From assembly GCA_003646305.1 (NCBI GenBank), contig QNFJ01000101.1, positions 1-7,679 on the forward strand: a DNA stretch of 7,679 bases. The letters are read 5' to 3'. A model generated the notes under the pieces. It saw only the letters and a list, made by a program, of their open reading frames with translations. It did no database searches and was not told the DNA's origin. Below are positions 5,069 to 7,679 of this stretch, piece by piece. The position numbers and the translations under genes are program-made. The stretch comes from Gammaproteobacteria bacterium. GTDB lineage: Bacteria > Pseudomonadota > Gammaproteobacteria > Methylococcales > UBA2780. Each line of letters starts with the position of its first letter. Positions within the stretch are counted from its first letter, which is position 1.

Positions 5069-5800
5069 TTACTGCTGGAAGGCTTCTGCTATTTGAGATT
5101 GAATCTTTTGTGCCTCGCTGTAGGGGTCTGCGGCATCTCGAATAGGTCGGCCCACTACGATGTAATCAGCACCGTTATTAAAGGCCTGCGTCACGGTGAC
5201 GACTCGCTTTTGATCATCGCTGGGGCGATTCTCAACCGGGCGAATACCCGGGGAGATGACAAGAAGTTTATTATCAATTTGATCTCTAAGTGCGGGAGCC
5301 TCCAGGCCAGATGAGATGACGCCATCGCATCCGAGTTCAAGTGCGCGGCGAGCACGAGAGGTGACAAGTTCTTTGATGTCGCATTTAAAGCCGAGATCAT
5401 CAAGATCACCTCGGTCCAGGCTGGTTAAAACGGTCACGGCAAGAACTTTGAGATCGCCCTTTTCTTTTGCGGCCGACTCCATAATTGCATTATTGCCATG
5501 AATTGTTGCGAACTCGACGCCGACTTTGCTCAACGCGCGAATTGCCCGCCCCACTGTTTCTGGGACATCAAAAAACTTCAGATCAACAAAGACCTTTTTA
5601 TTTCGAGCTTTAAGCCAATGGATGAGCTCGAAATAATCACCTGTCATAAAGAGCTCCATTCCTACCTTATAGAAATGAACAGAATCACCAAGCACCTCAA
5701 CCAGTTTTTTCGCCTCCTCTATAGAAGGAAGGTCAAGTGCCATGATCAGGCGTTCTTGCATGGGGATTGGCTTGGTCGAAAGGTAGGTTTGTTCAGACAT
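5069..5800 (-). CDS. pyrF: Orotidine 5'-phosphate decarboxylase
   Basis: The enzyme converts OMP to UMP, the last step of de novo pyrimidine synthesis, in the cytoplasm. The 243-residue product has the usual bacterial length and all key residues. These are Asp23 in ALDLP, Lys45 in FYKVG, and the catalytic DLKFFDVPETV (73-83) with Asp73, Lys75 and Asp78. SPGIRP (183-188) and VVGRPI (215-220) form the phosphate and loop regions of the TIM barrel. It belongs to the type with DLKFxD. The start is supported by AAGGAG at 5-bp spacing; a second Met at residue 14 is less likely. A -10 TATAAT lies upstream, giving a leader of about 20 bases with no sign of an attenuator. The downstream neighbour is phasin 3, with no obvious functional link. 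Confidence 0.98.
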   Translation of the reverse strand: MSEQTYLSTKPIPMQERLIMALDLPSIEEAKKLVEVLGDSVHFYKVGMELFMTGDYFELIHWLKARNKKVFVDLKFFDVPETVGRAIRALSKVGVEFATIHGNNAIMESAAKEKGDLKVLAVTVLTSLDRGDLDDLGFKCDIKELVTSRARRALELGCDGVISSGLEAPALRDQIDNKLLVISPGIRPVENRPSDDQKRVVTVTQAFNNGADYIVVGRPIRDAADPYSEAQKIQSQIAEAFQQ

Positions 5801-5826
5801 GAGAGCTCCTTAAATTTCCAGTCGGC

Positions 5827-5832
5827 ATTATA
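5827..5832 (-). promoter_or_regulatory. -10 element of the pyrF promoter
   Basis: The minus strand reads TATAAT about 27 bp before the pyrF start codon, placing transcription start near 5820. No convincing -35 hexamer is present at 16-18 bp spacing. Confidence 0.55.
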
Positions 5833-5887
5833 CAGTATTCAGGTCATTTAATTAGCTGCTCTGTGGGTGCATGATCACGTCACAAAA

Positions 5888-5927
5888 CTGTCATGTTTAT
5901 TTCATTTTGCTGTCATAAATCAAACTT
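5888..5927 (+). promoter_or_regulatory. Tandem Pho box (PhoB-binding array) upstream of the porin
   Basis: Head-to-tail 7-bp units recur every 11 bp: CTGTCAT (5888), ATTTCAT (5899), CTGTCAT (5910) and CAAACTT (5921), separated by AT-rich 4-bp spacers. The PhoB site is known as two such CTGTCAT-type units 11 bp apart. Two units are perfect, one is 5/7 and the last is degenerate (3/7). It lies about 75 bp upstream of the porin start. A clear -10 is not evident at the usual distance downstream. Confidence 0.8.
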
Positions 5928-6000
5928 ATCCTTCGTTGCGTTCTTACAACTCGTTGTCAGAAAGAGACAGCACGAATTTTAACCTTCGGAGAGATGTTTA

Positions 6001-7254
6001 ATGATGAAAAGTAATCTGAAAACTGCGATCAAAATTGCCCTTTTAAGTGGTGCAGCAATGATGGCAACCAATGCAACAGCTTATGATAAAGAGTTGCTAG
6101 ATATTCTTTTGTCAAATGGTTCGATTAACCAGGTGCAATATGATGGCTTAATTGGAAAGGTTGAAAAAGAAGACGAGGTCATGAAGAAGATGGCTTGGGC
6201 TGGAAAAATTAAGATAAAAGGTGATCTGAGGCTTCGCCATGAAACAAGGTCGGATTCGGGAGCAATTCTGGGGTCTGCTGCAGGTCCTCTTGAAGGAGAA
6301 ATGAAGACCTTTGACAAGGATCGTGAGCGTTATCGTATGCGTCTCGGTATATACGCTGATGTGACAGAAAATGTTCAGGCGGGTATTCGCTTTGCTTCGG
6401 GCGATAAGTTCACCCCGACTTCTACCAACGAAACACTTAGAGATCATTTTGCTCAAGATGACCTTTGGATCGATTTGGCCTACATTAACTGGCAGCCCTT
6501 GGAGGGACTTGAGCTGATTGGTGGTAAGGTCAAGCAACCATGGGAGAAGATAAGTGGCGGTTTGGTCTGGGATGGTGATGTAAATCCAGAGGGGGCTGTT
6601 CTTCGTTATAGCCACAAATTGGGTGGAGCAGAGCTGATTGGTTCTGCAGGGCACTACATACTAAATGACAGTGGTGGCAAAAGCTTCAGAGAGGATCAGA
6701 CCATAACGCATGGGCAGTTTGCTTCAAAGTTTGAAGTAGCCGGCGCAAAAGCACTACTGGGTGTGAGTATCTATGACTACAACCAAGGAAGAGATAAGAA
6801 TGGGGGTATTTTAGCGTTGATATATGGGGGTGGTAATGACTCGACTAAGTATAGTCTTAAGGAACTGTTTGGTTCCGTTTCTTTAAAAGCGCCAATACCA
6901 CTTAAAGTGTACGGCCAGTATGTTAAAAATAGTGATGCAGATGGTCCTCATTCCGGTGAGAATACCGCGTGGCTGTTGGGAGTGGGCACCAAATTTGGCA
7001 AATGGAAATTCAGTTATGATTACCGTGATACCGAGTTGAACGCAGTATACGGTGTACTGAATGACTCCGATTTTGCTGACGGATTAACGGGTTCAAAAGG
7101 CAGCCGATTGAAAGCCTCGTATAAGATTAGTAAGAACTTTGAGGTAGCTACAGCTTACTTTGATGCAAAGGTTAGGCGAGACAGTACGAACACCGATTAC
7201 ACTAACAACTTTGATATGGATACATGGCAGCTTGATCTTAAAGCTAAATTTTAG
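6001..7254 (+). CDS. Putative outer-membrane porin (Porin_5-like), likely phosphate-starvation inducible
   Basis: The 417-residue precursor has a signal peptide (1-27, cleaved after ATA) and a short N-terminal helical segment (KELLDILLSNGSINQVQYDGLI, residues 30-51) typical of the putative porin family. A 16- or 18-strand-like barrel follows, marked by KIKIKGDLRLRHE (69-81), RYRMRLGIYADV (110-121), DLWIDLAYINW (154-164), LIGGKVKQPW (172-181) and LVWDGDVNPEG (188-198). The last residues LDLKAKF end in the Phe needed for outer-membrane assembly. It would allow diffusion of small solutes; the substrate cannot be read from the sequence. It is not an OprP/OprO-type phosphate porin by its visible motifs. 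The start is ATG at 6001 with GGAGAG upstream; the next codon is also ATG. It is single, with its own terminator. The upstream Pho array suggests induction by PhoB, so phosphate or organophosphate uptake is a reasonable guess. Confidence 0.9.
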   Translation: MMKSNLKTAIKIALLSGAAMMATNATAYDKELLDILLSNGSINQVQYDGLIGKVEKEDEVMKKMAWAGKIKIKGDLRLRHETRSDSGAILGSAAGPLEGEMKTFDKDRERYRMRLGIYADVTENVQAGIRFASGDKFTPTSTNETLRDHFAQDDLWIDLAYINWQPLEGLELIGGKVKQPWEKISGGLVWDGDVNPEGAVLRYSHKLGGAELIGSAGHYILNDSGGKSFREDQTITHGQFASKFEVAGAKALLGVSIYDYNQGRDKNGGILALIYGGGNDSTKYSLKELFGSVSLKAPIPLKVYGQYVKNSDADGPHSGENTAWLLGVGTKFGKWKFSYDYRDTELNAVYGVLNDSDFADGLTGSKGSRLKASYKISKNFEVATAYFDAKVRRDSTNTDYTNNFDMDTWQLDLKAKF

Positions 7255-7298
7255 ACGTATTAAGGCATTTCCAAGCTAAAATAAAAGCCCCAATGACT

Positions 7299-7331
7299 AA
7301 AAGCCCGATGGAAATTTCATCGGGCTTTTTT
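7299..7331 (+). terminator. Rho-independent terminator of the porin gene
   Basis: AAAAGCCCGATG (7299-7310) pairs perfectly with CATCGGGCTTTT (7318-7329) around a 7-base loop, followed by more T. It lies 45 bp after the porin stop. The symmetrical A and T tracts would work in both directions, but no minus-strand gene is seen nearby. Confidence 0.95.
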
Positions 7332-7454
7332 GTGCTAAAAATATGATCTGGCGCCCATTTTTTTAGATTACTGCTACTTTTATAAGTAAGGCGTAATCGG
7401 GCTGGGTCGAGACGGTTGTCACGTATAAAAACTAATAGAGCTAGGGAGTAGTTG

Positions 7455-7679
7455 GTGGATTTAGCAACGCTAATCGGTTTTTTGGGAGGGCTAGGTATTA
7501 TCATCGGTGCGATTGCGACGGGTGGTGATGTCATGCTTTTTGTTAATACGCCATCAGTTTTAATCGTTATCGGTGGTACCTTTATGGTGACGTTGATGGG
7601 GATTCCTCTGCCGGACTTTCTTCGTTCATTTGGGGTTGCGTTGAAAGCTTTTATAAATAAGCGTGAGGATCCAACCATA
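7455..7679 (+). CDS. pomA: Flagellar motor stator protein PomA/MotA, N-terminal part (partial)
   Basis: The first 75 codons are visible before the right edge. The product is the four-helix stator subunit that, with PomB/MotB, couples ion flow to flagellar rotation in the inner membrane. The start VDLATLIGFLGGLGIIIGAI and the second segment TPSVLIVIGGTFMVTLMG match the first two helices of PomA-type (sodium-driven) stators better than Escherichia coli MotA, which lacks the DLATLxG start. The coupling ion cannot be proved from this part. The start is GTG (read as Met), with GGGAG 6 bp upstream; an in-frame TTG one codon earlier has poorer spacing. The gene follows the porin terminator by over 100 bp, so it has its own promoter, though none was clear and no sigma-28 consensus was found. 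A pomB gene is expected beyond the window. Confidence 0.9.
   Translation, partial: MDLATLIGFLGGLGIIIGAIATGGDVMLFVNTPSVLIVIGGTFMVTLMGIPLPDFLRSFGVALKAFINKREDPTI

Noticed and set aside
7332..7454. Flagellar sigma-28 promoter before pomA
   Set aside because: No TAAA-N15-GCCGATAA-like match was found. TATAAG- and TATAAA-like stretches are present but lack a matching -35.
7244..7678. Minus-strand reading frame across the porin-pomA gap
   Set aside because: It is antisense to pomA, whose product is clearly recognisable, and it passes through the porin terminator hairpin.

Overview
The window looks like chromosome of a marine gammaproteobacterium, perhaps from the Oceanospirillaceae or a relative. 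The lineage is inferred from gene types (phasins, a Porin_5-type porin, a PomA-type sodium stator, a TonB receptor and sigma-54 regulation), not from a marker gene. No rRNA, tRNA, CRISPR array, insertion sequence or phage gene is visible. Genes are densely packed, and most have a clear ribosome binding site and their own terminator.

Left part (1-3361): two minus-strand genes leave toward the left edge. They are a six-helix DsbD_2/TauE-like membrane protein with Cys pairs, then the start of a sigma-54 activator with no N-terminal sensor domain. Diverging from them, across 167 bp, is a 693-residue TonB-dependent receptor that resembles the OprC/NosA copper receptor group around its plug. The receptor and the membrane protein could form a copper acquisition and handling pair. 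That is inference: the signature Cys of the OprC copper site appears to be Gly here. A strong bidirectional terminator closes the receptor gene.

Middle part (3383-5800): three separate phasin genes, all on the minus strand, lie downstream of pyrF (UMP synthesis). Phasins coat polyhydroxyalkanoate granules, so the organism probably stores PHA. The first two phasins have near-identical promoter architecture: an 18-bp block containing TGC-N3-GCA-like sequence over the -35, then a 17-bp-spaced -10. This suggests shared control, possibly by a PhaR-type repressor. The second phasin has a triplicated 33-bp, 11-residue unit near its N-terminus and a Lys/Ala/Pro tail like a miniature PhaF tail. The third phasin lacks the shared block and has a small palindrome at its -35 position.

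Right part (5801-7679): a putative porin on the plus strand is preceded by a tandem Pho-box array with 11-bp periodicity, predicting induction by PhoB under phosphate limitation. It ends at a strong terminator. After 200 bp the start of a PomA/MotA flagellar stator gene runs off the right edge with a GTG start.

The most notable signals are the Pho array before a non-OprP-type porin, the shared operator-like block at two phasin promoters, the in-frame phasin repeat with its charged tail, and the altered copper-site motif in the TonB receptor.
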